Below, piece after piece: positions 13,901 to 26,400 of a DNA stretch of 64,000 bases. Where the stretch lies: positions 11,310,953-11,374,952 of the forward strand of contig NC_088324.1 in NCBI RefSeq assembly GCF_910592395.1. Direction: 5' to 3'. The notes below the pieces were generated by a model. That model did not search any database. It worked only from the letters and a program-made list of their open reading frames with translations, and was not told where the DNA came from. How positions within the stretch are numbered: position 1 is the stretch's first letter; every line of letters begins with the position of its first letter. The stretch comes from Lineus longissimus. Lineage: Eukaryota > Nemertea > Pilidiophora > Heteronemertea > Lineidae. A program made the position numbers and the translations under genes.

Positions 13901-15050
13901 ATTGTCCATTTCAAGACACGTTGGGTGCAATCGACAAGGACTCCGGCGAAGACTTCCGCTTTGAACCAGATACCAGGTTCAATTTCAGGAAGGCCATCTG
14001 AAAAGAGAAAGACAGGTGTTTTTTTTAATGAAAACCAATTGAGAGAATAAACAATGTTTGTTTAATGGGATTAGCGATGTACGAGTGTCAAACTTCTGAT
14101 TTAAATGATAATATTTATTAATTGTAACTGGGAATGTCAATGAAATCTGACCAATTCTCTTTTATCTGTTTTCCTTTTGCAACACAGAACATTGTTTGTT
14201 GATTTTGTTGTCATTTTCCCTCAAATTATGTCACATATGATACAGGGCCAAAAATGGGCAGCCTAAGCTCCAGATGTTAGGAACACCAAGTTGTATGGCA
14301 GGATATTGGAATACCCGAATTTGTTAGCTTAAAAAATTCATTTACCACTACATTAATGCAGGTCTGTCAACCATGGAGGGTTAAGTTTTTCATTCTATGT
14401 CAGCCAAAGTGTAGCGTTCTGTTTTCCACAAGTACTGAAGTACATGAAGCACTCTTCACCAGAAATCAATATCAGTAATTGGCCAATAAACATATCAAAA
14501 CTCAACCCAAAAGATGCAATGTCAACTGGCCGTATAGATTTTTCTGAATCTAAAAGTGATGTCAAGTGTGATTAGATCCCAAGGCCAAGGCCAGATGTAC
14601 ATCTCAGCACATGAAGATAGGTAGATGATAAAACAATAGCTGTAGATTTAATCAAGTACACTGTACATAATACATAGAGGTCATGTCGTCTTGGCTCGCG
14701 GTGACACAGGACTCGGGGGGGGGGGTTTGCAAAGTAATTTTGAAAGATGGGCCTACGACGCTCCACGACAGTCGACTCACAGGCAACCTACATCTTACAA
14801 TGACGTGCAATGACGTGTATTTGTCTCGGCAAAAGTATGACCAATCTGTAAGTTTTATCCAGAAAGGAGCAAGAGTTTTTTTCAGACACCCTGTAGTGTA
14901 AATCTTGCAAAATATGAATCAAGTATGTAAACAGTGTTTCATACCTTCTCCAACGGGTGAATAAGAGTCCACTGACGGCAGGTAGCCATCCCTCAGACAT
15001 ATGTTTTTCACCACTTTAATACTTTCCTCATCGTGAATCATTAGATACAT
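10927..15050 (-). CDS. Large coiled-coil protein with divergent C-terminal VPS9 domain
   Basis: Two coding exons, 14945-15050 and 10927-13997, join in frame (GAA G|AT GGC) to give 1058 residues. The ATG at 15050 is the first after an in-frame TGA. The N-terminal third is coiled-coil-like and charged, the middle is basic then helical, and residues about 620-910 are acidic and low-complexity. That acidic part holds two matching motifs, GFLNPAYL and GFVNPMFL, similar to NPxY sorting or PTB-binding signals. The last ~130 residues match the VPS9 pattern: IPLNKLQLMTKC, then CCDDFLTIIPLILLHAD, then LMDLMAPFLTNGIHS. VPS9 domains activate Rab5-family GTPases in endocytosis. This copy departs from the usual DDxLP spacing, so exchange activity is inference. 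It matches none of the architectures I know (alsin, RIN, Rabex-5, GAPVD1, VARP, VPS9D1). Most of the protein is encoded by one 3.1 kb exon. Confidence 0.8.
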
Positions 15051-15907
15051 ATTTAGAGAGGTTTTTCACAACTTTTTCATGTTGTTTCCTGAAACGTCAA
15101 GAGGGGAAATCCGGGAACGACAAGGGTGACATCTATCGGGGGAAGTCCTTTACAAAATATTTTCTATCACTAAAAATAAATATGGTTTTTGCCAATTTAC
15201 TAAGAGTTGATAAGTAAACTGAGTAATTTTGATATTTATTTACCCACCATAAACAAAAATATAACTATTTCAGTTAACAAAAGTTGCTTATTTTTGTGTA
15301 GAAATTAGTCAATAAAATTTGTACGTGGTATAAACGATGCTAAATTTTCTACTAAAACTTTAAAGCTCGTCGTAAAACTCCTCCGTTTTAAATTACTAAA
15401 TTACTAAATTTTGAATCGTTTAAGAAAAATAGCAGACCTTTAACTGTTCTGTTTGTTTATGCAGAACTAAAAAGTTTTCACGGGTAGTTCAACAGAAAAA
15501 GGTATATGAAAATCTTTCAACTTTGTACTACTGTCATTTGTACTGCACAGTGCACTGCTGACTGCTGTAGTGTTAGTTACCCTTACACTACAGTTTTAGT
15601 GTTTTGGTGTACTGGGACTGACTCTGACGACACACTCCAGGAAGGAGACCACTGATTGCATGCACTATGGCTATGGCAGCCAGCCCCTGAGAGATGAATG
15701 AATTACGTTTTGAGATGAATTTGCAGACAATTTAATAGGCCCAATGCTCCTTTGGCTTTATGGCTTTAAATCCATGTTGGTGTTCTTTGTTAAATTACAA
15801 CATCTTTTATTATAATTTTAGGCATGACAGATCGTAAAATTTTAGATCAAAATCAAATTACCTAAATGGTAAAAGTAAATGTGATGGTTTTTGTTGCAGG
15901 GGGTGCG
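15051..15907. other. Divergent intergenic region with the DR1 5' leader
   Basis: The VPS9 gene runs left and DR1 runs right from here, so both promoters probably lie within this ~0.86 kb. The TTTTGTTGCAG just before 15900 looks like an acceptor, so DR1 likely has a 5'UTR intron and a noncoding first exon somewhere in this stretch. I saw no clear TATA box. Confidence 0.45.
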
Positions 15908-16942
15908 ATGGCTGAGAACCGTGAAGATGATGATCTTGGTATTCCTCGAGCAGCCCTCAACAAAATGATCAAAGAACTACTTCCACACACAAGGATAGCT
16001 AACGAAGCAAGAGAACTCATATCAAACTGTTGCACTGAGTTTATACACCTGTTGTCATCAGAGGCGAACGATATATGCAATAAACAGCAAAAGAAGACAA
16101 TATCTCCTGATCATGTTCTAAATGGTACGTTGGAGCCGTTTTCTTACAGGCTGAGTTGATGGAGAACTAACCTTATCAGTCCTTTAGAATTCACCCATTA
16201 TCAAAATGAATTGAACCCTCAATAGAGCCTTCTGATTGGCTCAGTTGATCTGATCGGATAATCAATTTGGAATAAACCAAATTTTTGGGCTTTCTGAAAT
16301 CTCATGTAATTGCCAGCAGACTAGTTCCTGCAAGGACCACAAATCTTTTTTATCATTTTCAGCATTGGAAGCTTTGGGATTTGGTGAATATCGGGCTGAA
16401 GCACAAGCAGTCATGGCAGAGGCAAAAGCAGTAGCAGCAAAGAAGCGTCGCCAGAGCACCAGATTAGAAAACCTGGGCATCCCAGAGGAAGAGTTATTGA
16501 GACAGCAACAGGAATTATTTGCTCAAGTATGTTACCTCTCTTTCACGTCATAAATTCTAACTCCAGTGGTATATCCCTCCATCCTTAAGGTCAAAGAGGA
16601 TCACTGGTAGTCTTCACAGTCGTGACCTCCAAGGAAATATACAAATAGTCAGTGCTTATGACTGTTGTTTTGCACCTGGAGAGATTATCTGTGTTATGTT
16701 TCCTTATCTTTTGGCCAGAGGATATGATTTCCTGATATTTTACATCACACTGGCCGTGATCTCTAGGATTATAATATAATTGGAAAATATTTTTCTAAAG
16801 TTGAGTTTCTTCTCTTCAGGCCCGACAAGAACAGGAAGCGATAGAGCAACAACAATGGCTTCAGATGCAGCAGGCGGCGCAGGCAGCACAACAACAACAG
16901 ATGCAACAACAACCCGCAACAGAGGAAGATGAATATGAATGA
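15908..16942 (+). CDS. DR1: Negative cofactor 2 beta (DR1), histone-fold transcription repressor
   Basis: Three exons, 15908-16124, 16363-16526 and 16820-16942, give 167 residues; human DR1 is about 176. The N-terminal histone fold reads GIPRAALNKMIKELLP, then ARELISNCCTEFIHLLSSEA, then KTISPDHVLNALEALGFGEY. Next comes the conserved TBP-associated segment RLENLGIPEEELLRQQQELF and a Gln/Ala-rich tail ending in acidic EEDEYE. NC2-beta pairs with NC2-alpha (DRAP1) and clamps TBP on promoters, blocking TFIIA and TFIIB. Both introns keep frame and the ATG directly precedes the conserved MAE start. Nothing appears broken. The tail is shorter and less acidic than in vertebrates. Confidence 0.97.
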
Positions 16943-16984
16943 AGGTCAAGGTTGAATTGGACGGAAAAAAACTTGTGTGCAGGA

Positions 16985-17300
16985 TGTGGTCATTGCCTTG
17001 CTTTTCTGTCGGAAAAGACTAGTGTAATGATCATTGCCTTGTTAAACCCTTGCAATGACTCACAATGATCAGGGTCTTGTTTTACCCATTGGAAAAGACT
17101 TATGGAAAAATCGGTCTTGTTTACATGTATCCATAGGAAGATATGAACTTTGATCATTGTCTTGTGATACTCATCGGGAATGGCATCTAGAACGGTCTTT
17201 GTCTTGCTTTGCTTTTACCCAAGGGAAGACTTGCAATGATCTGGGTCTTGATATACCCATTGGAAAAGACTAATGGGAAACCATTGCTTGTCGTGCCAGT
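16985..17300 (+). repeat. Degenerate repeats in the DR1 3'UTR
   Basis: Variants of GGAAAAGACT, CAATGATC, GGTCTTG and TACCCATTGG recur in roughly the same order several times after the DR1 stop. They form a decayed tandem repeat with a unit of about 60-100 bp. No ORF runs through it. Confidence 0.5.
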
Positions 17301-17715
17301 AGACTGACTTCTACTTTGACCTACGAATACCCATTACATTGGAAACAAATGCTGTGCTGTGTGTTATGGAATTCTGCATTTATGATCCAGGTGCTGTCCA
17401 ACTCTGAGCAATGACCAAAAGCTGCTTGGTTGGTATTGTCGGCAAGAAGAGAATGTGAACTGAAGGACACTGTTGATGTGAAAAAAATGGTTTTGGTGTC
17501 ATGTCCTGTAAACAGATGAAGTCAAATTTGCTAAGAATGTAAAGTACCTTTGGGCCCAGCCCCGGTATCATAAAACTTCAAAGGCAACGTCATGAGGTGG
17601 AACCTCTTTTATGCTCTATTAATAAGCTGGAAATGAAGACTGTCTCAGATTGACCACAATCAGAGTTTTATAATGCCAGGTCAAAATGTTGATATTTGCA
17701 ACAGAATCAGAGTAG

Positions 17716-17721
17716 AATAAA
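17716..17721 (+). promoter_or_regulatory. Poly(A) signal, probable DR1 mRNA end
   Basis: AATAAA about 775 bases after the DR1 stop, the first canonical signal I see downstream, so the 3'UTR probably spans 16943 to about 17740. The following 370 bases hold nothing I recognise. Confidence 0.55.
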
Positions 17722-18111
17722 GCTGAGTAGATAAGTTTCTGTATTGTTATATCAATTACAACCTGATCGAATGCAAGGTCTCCCTCTGTCATGAACAGTG
17801 GTGGCGGTGATTGTCACAACCACTCTGAATATGATGCTCTCTTGTCACAACCAATCCATCCCATCTAAGGTTGTAACTAATACGGCCCATTAATACTTAA
17901 TCAGAACCTATGACTTTGATAACCAGATCAGACACCGGAGCTTGGCCCCAGAACTGCCCACTCTGGAACACTGAGTGGAGACTGGTCACATGGCTGAACA
18001 ACGAATCGTAGAGACCAGCCTCTGGGGTCAAGTCAGAGAGGAACTAGTTACCACAACTAGAGACACTCCAAGACGTTTTGGAGGATACAAACGACCCAGG
18101 GATGGGAATAT

Positions 18112-18595
18112 AGGAATGTCACAACCGTATGGTCGGTCGTCCCGCCTTGTCTCCAATTGCGTAGCAGAAGCGACTTCACTGACATCACCCATCCGTTTGT
18201 ACAAAATGGTTTCTCTGTCTGTTATTATATTAGCAGCATTGGATCCTGTTGGTATATAGATAACTTGGGTACAATCACATAGCAACTGCAATACGTTTCA
18301 TATGAGACAGGAGACATAGGAATGAGGAACGTCACAACCATACGGTCATTTGGTTCCTGGCCATTTCGGAGCTTGTTGCGATTGCCCAGCGAGCGCAAAT
18401 TCACTGAGATCACCCATCCGTTTGTACAAATAGTTTCTCTGTCTGTTATTATATTAGCAGCATTGGATCCTGTTGGTATACAGAGAACTTGGGTACAATC
18501 ACATAGCAACTGCAATACGTTTCATATGAGACAGGAGACATAGGAATGAGGAACGTCACAACCATACGGTCATTTGGTCCCTGGCCAAGTGGCCA
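18112..18595. repeat. 225-bp tandem repeat, 2.1 copies
   Basis: CCCATCCGTTTGTACAAA occurs at 18188 and 18413, and the flanking ~225 bp, including a GCAGCATTGGATCCTGTTGG block, are nearly identical; a third partial copy starts at about 18544. The unit has no coding sign and may be a fragment of a larger dispersed element. Confidence 0.8.
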
Positions 18596-18793
18596 GCATC
18601 TGCTTACGGTGTGTCACGTGAAGCTGAAACACCCATAATCTGAATGGTGGTAAAGTGAAATTTTTGATATCAATGTTGGTTTGGCGATAATTCCTCTAAA
18701 TATCATGAAAACGATATTTCCTCTCATCCAGATAACTTTTGATATTTTCATCAATTTCGCTTTAACAGCTTTCAGATCATGTGTCTAAGAATG

Positions 18794-19317
18794 ATTTCTT
18801 TCTCATCAGATTGTCTCCACGTCACATCAGGGTGTCCTAGGTTGTGCTTCAACCAAGGGACAACCCTGGGGACTAGTCATTTCTTTCTCATCAGACTGTC
18901 TCCACGTCACATCAGGGTGTCCTAGGTTGTGCTTCAACCAAGGGACAACCCTGGGGACTTGTCATTTCTTTCTCATCAGATTGTCTCCACGTCACATCAG
19001 GGTGTCCTAGGTTGTGCTTCAACCAAGGGACAATCCTGGGGACTTGTCATTTCTTTCTCATCAGACTGTCTCCACGTCACATCAGGGTGTCCTAGGTTGT
19101 GCTTCAACCAAGGGACAACCCTGGGGACTTGTCATTTCTTTTTCATCAGATTGTCTCCACGTCACATCAGGGTGTCCTAGGTTGTGCTTCAACCAAGGGA
19201 CAACCCTGGGGACTTGTCATTTCTTTCTCATCAGACTGTCTCCACGTCACATCAGGGTGTCCTAGGTTGTGCTTCAACCAAGGGACAATCCTGGGGACTT
19301 ATCATTTCTATCTCAAC
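18794..19317. repeat. 85-bp minisatellite, six copies
   Basis: Units start at 18794, 18879, 18964, 19049, 19134 and 19219, with a truncated copy at 19304. They are almost identical; the few variants (AGATT or AGACT, CAACC or CAATC) roughly alternate, hinting at a 170-bp higher-order unit. Because 85 is not a multiple of three, the open frames across it are a by-product of the array. Confidence 0.95.
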
Positions 19318-19436
19318 TGTTTCTCCCATGCCCTCCCCGAAGAAACATGGGAGCAAGTATTTTTAACATGGGTAGCCCCCTCCTCCAGGAAGTAGAGAAA
19401 AACAGAGAAACTTGTTTCTAGTGAAAGAATCACAGA

Positions 19437-19442
19437 TTTATT
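19437..19442 (-). promoter_or_regulatory. Poly(A) signal of the FKBP15 gene
   Basis: AATAAA on the minus strand about 1.05 kb past the FKBP15 stop. The interval 19420-20493 shows no coding exon and fits a 3'UTR. It includes a C-run near 19808-19822. Confidence 0.45.
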
Positions 19443-20493
19443 TCAAGCAGAATTGACCTTGGTATTCTCAGCTATTTACAAAAATTATACTTGTCCATAT
19501 AGGTAACAGCAACCACGACTACTGATTTTTAAGATGATGTTTAACATAATAATATTCTCATAGCTACATGTAGGTATCATGATGTAATAATTTTGTTAAA
19601 ATACTTCAAAACGAAACGTAGTAAGACAACCATCAGAAATGTCTGATAACAGTGATGTGGGCAGCACAAGGTTACGTCAAACAATGTACACAGGTATGTG
19701 GTAGAACGTCTTTGAAAATCAGGGACTAGAGGGGTAGGGGGGCTAATGTCTCCCAAGGGTCACAAAAGAGGTGTTTTTAAAGCAGATTGTTCAGACCTAT
19801 GGTACTTGCCCCCCCCCCCCCCATGAGCAAAAAGCTAGCTACAGGCCTGTAAGTAACAGGAAGCAGCCTAACAGACTTTGACACAGGAACTATACAAAGG
19901 TGATACCCTGGCATGCTCTTTTTTCTGTACTTGACTACTCCATTACTTTTAAGATGCGCCTCACAGCTTGCTATTCATACAAAACGAAATATAGGTTACA
20001 CTCGAGCTTCTAGCTTCAAGTCTGGGTTTGTATCAGGGAGATTTATACCTTTGATACTCATGTTAAAACCTGTAGCTCAAGCACATGGTTAAAGGATGAG
20101 AGAAGAGGCACAATTGGTCAAGCTATTATCACATACATTAGAAAATATACAAACATTTCAAAGGAGTCTTGAGTGAATATCATGTAATTAAGAAGCACAA
20201 AATGGTTTTAGGGAGACTACAGACAGGTACAAGGTAGGTCATTAAGTTACAAAAGATCACCCATTTTTAAATGGTAAAACAATGGCACTGAGTCTCCTCA
20301 TGACTCTGAACTTGGACAGCTAAACAAAGTATTTTCATATTTTGCCTGAAAATCAATCCATAATCTCTGTCATTGATGACAATTGTCAATTTTTGAATAT
20401 ATTTCCTACGAATATCACATTCAATTCAAAAGTTCACTTCATGCGATATGCTCCGTGTCTTTGGCCCATAATTGATTCAACTTCTGACCTTGA

Positions 20494-23400
20494 TTATTTC
20501 GATTTGAACCAGTCAAGGTCATCATCGTCGTCGTCATCTCCAAAGAGTGGAGGGGGTGGAGGCTGTGGTTTTACATCCTGCAAGTACAAGTAGCTGTAAG
20601 GTTAGGTAAGTGATAACAATGGCTGTTATAAAAGATCTCCACAGCGTAACTTTATGTACTAAGAAACTGCTCTTGCAGTAGACTAAGTTTTTTTGTCTTT
20701 GTGGGAAGCATATCTTATCCTAAAATATTCAGGCAATCACCACTTCTTCCATTTTGGTGTCAATGTTGACAGTTCTTGAGGGAGTGCTTCAAACAGAGGC
20801 TAAAACTATCTTTTTTCCCCTTGCCTGTGGGATTTTTGCGACCCAGGCTAATTACCTCATCTTCAGTGTCATTCTTGTCCTCTTCAATCTTCTCTTTCAC
20901 CGTTTTAGTTTTACTGCTGCTCCGATCTCGCTTGATATCGACGACCGGCGTCTCCTTCTTCACGGCAAACCCAATACCAAATGGATCTGCCTCATCATCG
21001 CTGTCAGCACCAAACAAGGGCCTGTGCAAAAAGAGGAGGCAAGCTTGAATGATGTGACAGATTTAAGATAGCAAGAGCTGTCTGCAGTGATATCACCACT
21101 CGCAGAGTCTCCCATAGCAATTACAGATGGTACAGTTACGTAACCTGGCCCTTGTCACCTCAGCAGATACAGCAGATGTCCTAGGAATTATGAGCTTTAC
21201 AGGCAGAGTGCATCAGTGCAGTGACTTCCACCAGTTCCAAATATCAAAAGACTACCTACTTGTGATCATCAACAGGAGGTGGCACTCGACTAGAATCCTC
21301 AAACTCCATTGAACTCTCCAACTCTGACACATCCTTGGAAGGATCAAGGGTGTCTTTCTTTGGCTCTTCTGTTAACTGTTGTGGTTCTCCCGTACCGAGG
21401 GACGTCTCTGTTTCAGAAGGATTTGCATCACCTTCACTAGAGGAAGCTATAACGTCTATTGTTGGAAGGTCGACTTCTAACACATCTTTTTCTGAAAATT
21501 TCCAGAAGCTTTTAAGAAGGTAACCAGTAATATCTTTTATGTCAATCGGAGGAATCAAACTGCCCCACCAGGCTAGGTTATATGCCAATATCACAAGATG
21601 GCTGTGTGTTTCCAATCTAAGTTATAAGCTTGCCAATGTCAAAAGATTTCCTGAATGAGAAGAGGTACTGGGCAATAAGCATTGATCTGTGAACTTTAGA
21701 AGCTAGGCAAACATGTCTGAGGATGAAAGGATTGAGGAGGTCTAAATTAGATTCCAGTCAGGCATAGGTGTGAACATACCAACAGTAGACCACACCACAG
21801 TACGTCAAACAATTTCTGAGAATGCTCTACATACCATCAACATCCACTTTCTCCACCAGACTGCCCACAGGAGACTTCTCATCGACCACCGGAGACGCAC
21901 TACTGGCATCAACAAAAGCATCATCAGGACTTTTTGTGCCCTCCAACCTCGCTTCTGAAAAATATCAAACACAAATATGTGACTTTTCATTTGCCAGCTC
22001 AATGCTAATGCAAAGACTAATGCAAACTTGAAAGTTACAACATTTGAGGGGGGGGGAACTACATCATATTATTTAAAGATTTACCTGATCCTGAAGTATA
22101 TAGTTCCTCATCGCTAGTTTCTGTCACTTCACCATTTACTGCCATTACATCTTTGGAATCACTCACATCTGGAAGCAGAACAGATTTTAAAGTCTCACCA
22201 AATAAAGCATCCAAGATTTGAACCCCAGTCAACAACCCTACCAGTTTCACCCACAAACATTGGATGCTAACAATATGAAGATGAGGATGGCTATCAACCC
22301 CCTTCCTGATGAACCCCAAAATATCTAATCAAGTCCTTTTATAGTTCAATTACTTTTGTGACGATCCCTGTGATGACGGCAAGTGACCCTTCTCACTCGA
22401 CTGGACAAATGTAATGTCGAACATTGGTCATCACAGTTCCTAATCGATAAGACTACTTTGAGTTGAGAATAGATTTCTGGTAACAGTAGACCAGCCAGAG
22501 CCATGTGCTTCATCAAATGACAAAAACTACCTTGGAATGTATCAATATCAGTCACGGGGGTCATATCCTCTGACATCACCACATCACCGGATGCTGCCAC
22601 CTCTTTGCTTGAACTGACATCATCAGGCACTGGTGCTGCCTCCTCCTGGACAACATCAACAGTAGGAGAGACTGGTTCTGCCACCTTGTGGTCGCTAACG
22701 ACTTCATTAACGACAGGCTGAGGTTCCTCCTCATCTGATGAAAAGTCATCATCACTCTCCGATTGAATAGATTTTATCGGTTCCGACACGCTGTCTTGCG
22801 CAAAAGAATCTCCAGCGGATTTTACTGGGCTTTGACTGGCTTCTTGCTGTGTTCGGCTTTCTACACGTACACTCTAAAAGAAATAAATTAAAGTTGCAAT
22901 ATGGTCAGTAGATCATTTCATCAGTACTATTAGCCAGGTGGCACTTATACAAATCTTGCATGTGACAGTGACATTGGGAATGAATTCAAAATTTTTACTA
23001 CCGGTAAGTGTAACTCAGCAGCTATTGTGTGGGAACTTAAAAATGAAGCAATACTGTTCAACCCACCGCAGCCCTCAATGGTGTTTCCGCCACAAGCTCA
23101 ACTTTTTCTTCATCCTCCTGTTCAGATTCTTCGGATTCCTCTTCGGATTCTTCTTCTTCCTCGGAGCTTTCTTTGTCTCCTTTACTCTCCTCTCCACTGG
23201 ATAGTTTCAATGTGGTTTCCTGTAAAAAATCCCAACACAATAATCAGCAAAGGTTTTGAAAATCACAAGGAAATTAGATCCAACAGTTTGTGTGTACCTT
23301 CTAATGTATATCTGTAGCGCCCTCACTACAAGCACTCTGTAAAAATGTCTTGTTTTATTGTTGGCCAACAGTAATTCATGCCACTCTTTTTGCATACCTT

Positions 23401-26400
23401 TATAATTTTCAGCAGTGCCTGCAATATATCCTTCCCTAAGTACTTCGTATTCACATCAAACTTGGCCCGCAATCCATGGAAGACAGTATTCATGATCTTC
23501 TTGACCTGCGCCACCATGGCCTCTCGATCCACTGCAGCTTCCTCTAGAGGCGGCCTTTGAACGGATATACTCGCTTTCTCAATGGCCTCATCGCGTTCCT
23601 GGATTATCTGAGTAATACGTTCCTCATACCGTTTCCGCAGGGTGGCCATTTTCTCAGTCAATTCTTCATTTTCGTCTGTAAGTTCTGTGATCCTGTCTTC
23701 ATACTTTCCTTTCATTGTCGTGGCCTGACCTTGTAATTTTTCATGCTGAAATGGATTTTACGAAATAAACATTTGACAGACAGTCAAATCCGACCCAAAC
23801 CAGAACTTTTATACTCCACGTGCAGGAAATCAAGAGATTCTTCAGGTTCTTCTCGTACTCAGGAATTTAGGATCAGACTTCCAAATTCTGAACTCAACAA
23901 CGAAAAGAGAGCAGTAACACGAAATATTCATCATATTAAAATAACCTGTATTGAAGTTTCATGCCATATGCACAACTCTTGCCAAGCTACACTTGTGAAC
24001 ATCCCTAAGGATGATTTGACACAAGTTTTCGATGTGAACAATCAACGCTCAATTGGACTGAGAACAGCAAGGACTGGATATAAACATGTCCAAACTTAAT
24101 ATTGAACAAAAGGACCAAATTAGTGGTTATTCAAATCACCTTTAGTTTCCATACTCCCATCTCTTCCAGCTGTTCTTGGAGATTGGATAGTTGCTGGTTG
24201 CTGTGGCCATGCTGAGACTTGGCACTAGTGAACTGGAGAAAAGCACATGCAGACAAGCGGTTAGAGCGGTCCGACGAGACGAGCAAAACATGCGACAGGG
24301 ACAGGTGTTACAAGTTGTTGACACCGATGATGTCACAACATGACAAACACAACGTAATACAGAAACAGGCAGCCAGATATAAACACGTCCTGAGGTTAAA
24401 TACTGTAAACCCAGTGCTGGATACCTTTATTTTCACGTTTACAGATGATAAAGAAAATATATGTCTGCGAAAAAGACTCTATTTGTATTGGCAGTCTCTT
24501 CCTGCTTCATTCTAACGTTCTAAAATTTCAAACTGAAAGTCTGAAGCAGGATGGTAGAACAAGAGATACATAGACTACAAGGTCACTAAAGCAGGGAGGG
24601 ATATTTATCTAAAAAGCTCTCATACACGAACAATTGGCTTTCACCTACCTTTTCCTCCATTTCCACTAATCTGTTCTCCAACTGTTGTCTCTCCTCTTGA
24701 ACATCCAGCATCGCCCGAGCATGTTTTTCTTGTGTTGTTGCCAGCATTTTGTCATATTTTGCCTGCCATTCTGAGTTTAATTCTTCTTCTATTTGGCTAA
24801 GCTGTAAAGTAACAGAAAAACAAATTACATAAAACTACCGGTAAAGTAAAGCCTCATTTTAAGATTGCCTGTAGGAACATGGCTAACGATTTCAACTGAT
24901 CTCCTAATCATGTTGAAAAACCTTCCCAGTACCACCAACCTATGAATTACAGCTTGGTGCTTAAGCCGAACATATATACAGCTATACAGTGAGAAGTTGC
25001 TATACACATCGAAACCTGCTGATCATTCTTAGATACCTTTTCGCTAGTATTAGACGTTGTTGACATCTTAACCTTACGCAGCTTCTCCCTCAAGTGCGAC
25101 AACTCTTCTTCATGCTGCGATTTCAAATCCTCGACCTCCTCCTCAAAGCGTCTTTTTTCCGTCAAAGCCTTTTTCTTGCGTTCGCTTAGATTTTTCGTTA
25201 GCAGTTCATTGGACGTTTTCATGTCTGAAAGTTCTTCTTTGACGCCATCGATTTTAGATTCAGCGGCTTTACGACTAAGTTTCTCCTCTTTGTGTAATCG
25301 CTTGACGTCTGTTAATTGATCTTCAAATTCTGTAAATAAAAGATAACAGGAAATATCACACACTGATTGAAATCAGTGCAGCATCAGCTATTCTATAAGG
25401 TTGCATACAAAAATACTCCCTTTGTCAGAATCGGACAATACATTCCCTGGTATGTGCCAATTAAAGCAAAATATTTTCAAATCTAGGCTTTTTCTCATGC
25501 ACTGCCATTTTTGCGTGGAATGACAAGATATAAGACCAGAGCATTTCAACTCACCGGCCAGCTGAGCTCTTAACTTTGACATCTCATCCCCCTTTCCCTG
25601 TCGCTCACTTAAAGCATTGTCTAATTTCTGTTGTAATTCTATCGTTGTCCGCTTCAATTCTCCTTTCTCCAACTGCAGTGTACTGATTTGACTAGTCCTT
25701 TCACTCAAGTTGCTTGTTAATCGTACTTTCTCCTGTTCAAGTTGTAGAACCCTTGCCTGGGATTGTGTAGCTGTGGATTTGAACGCATCGTTCCTCTCTT
25801 CTATAAATGTATTACGCTTTTCAACATCCCTGAAGATGAAAAAACAGAAGTTAAGAAAGAATAAAAAGTCTTTTTTATTCTTTACACGATACTATTTTTC
25901 CACAAAACCTGACTCAACTATCAAGAAGTGTATTGTACCTGAAACTGTAAGATCATCTTTGCTACCGTATAATATCACAGAGACAACTTTTCTGACAGTC
26001 TGGTGAAAACGTTTAGAGACCTTATAAAAATCTTACGTCTGATTCCTAGTGAGAAGTTCTGCTATTTTTTCATTCTGGCTCTCAATCTTTTGACTTTTCT
26101 CGAATAAATCTTTCTTCAGTCGATCGTTGTCTTGGACGAGGCGTTGGATATTCTGCATCAGCATCCCAGCCTCCATATTTGGCATCGAGGAATGTAGCGC
26201 CAACTGCTGGGCATTCAAGTTACCAGCATTCTGCATAGAGTCCATCTGAAATATAAACTTTGAATGAAAGCGACATCCACCGAACAAGATTTGCAGTTTT
26301 TCAATGAGAACAAATTTTCAGTGTGTTAAAAGCTGTCATAAGAACTGGTCTTACGTGCCAAAATAAGCTTCGAAAATGCTTTTCTCTGGTTCAATTTTGA

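Noticed and set aside
18929-19395. Several overlapping plus-strand frames with a common repeated peptide
   Set aside because: The 85-bp unit is not a multiple of three, so the same peptide appears in all three frames; this is an array artefact.
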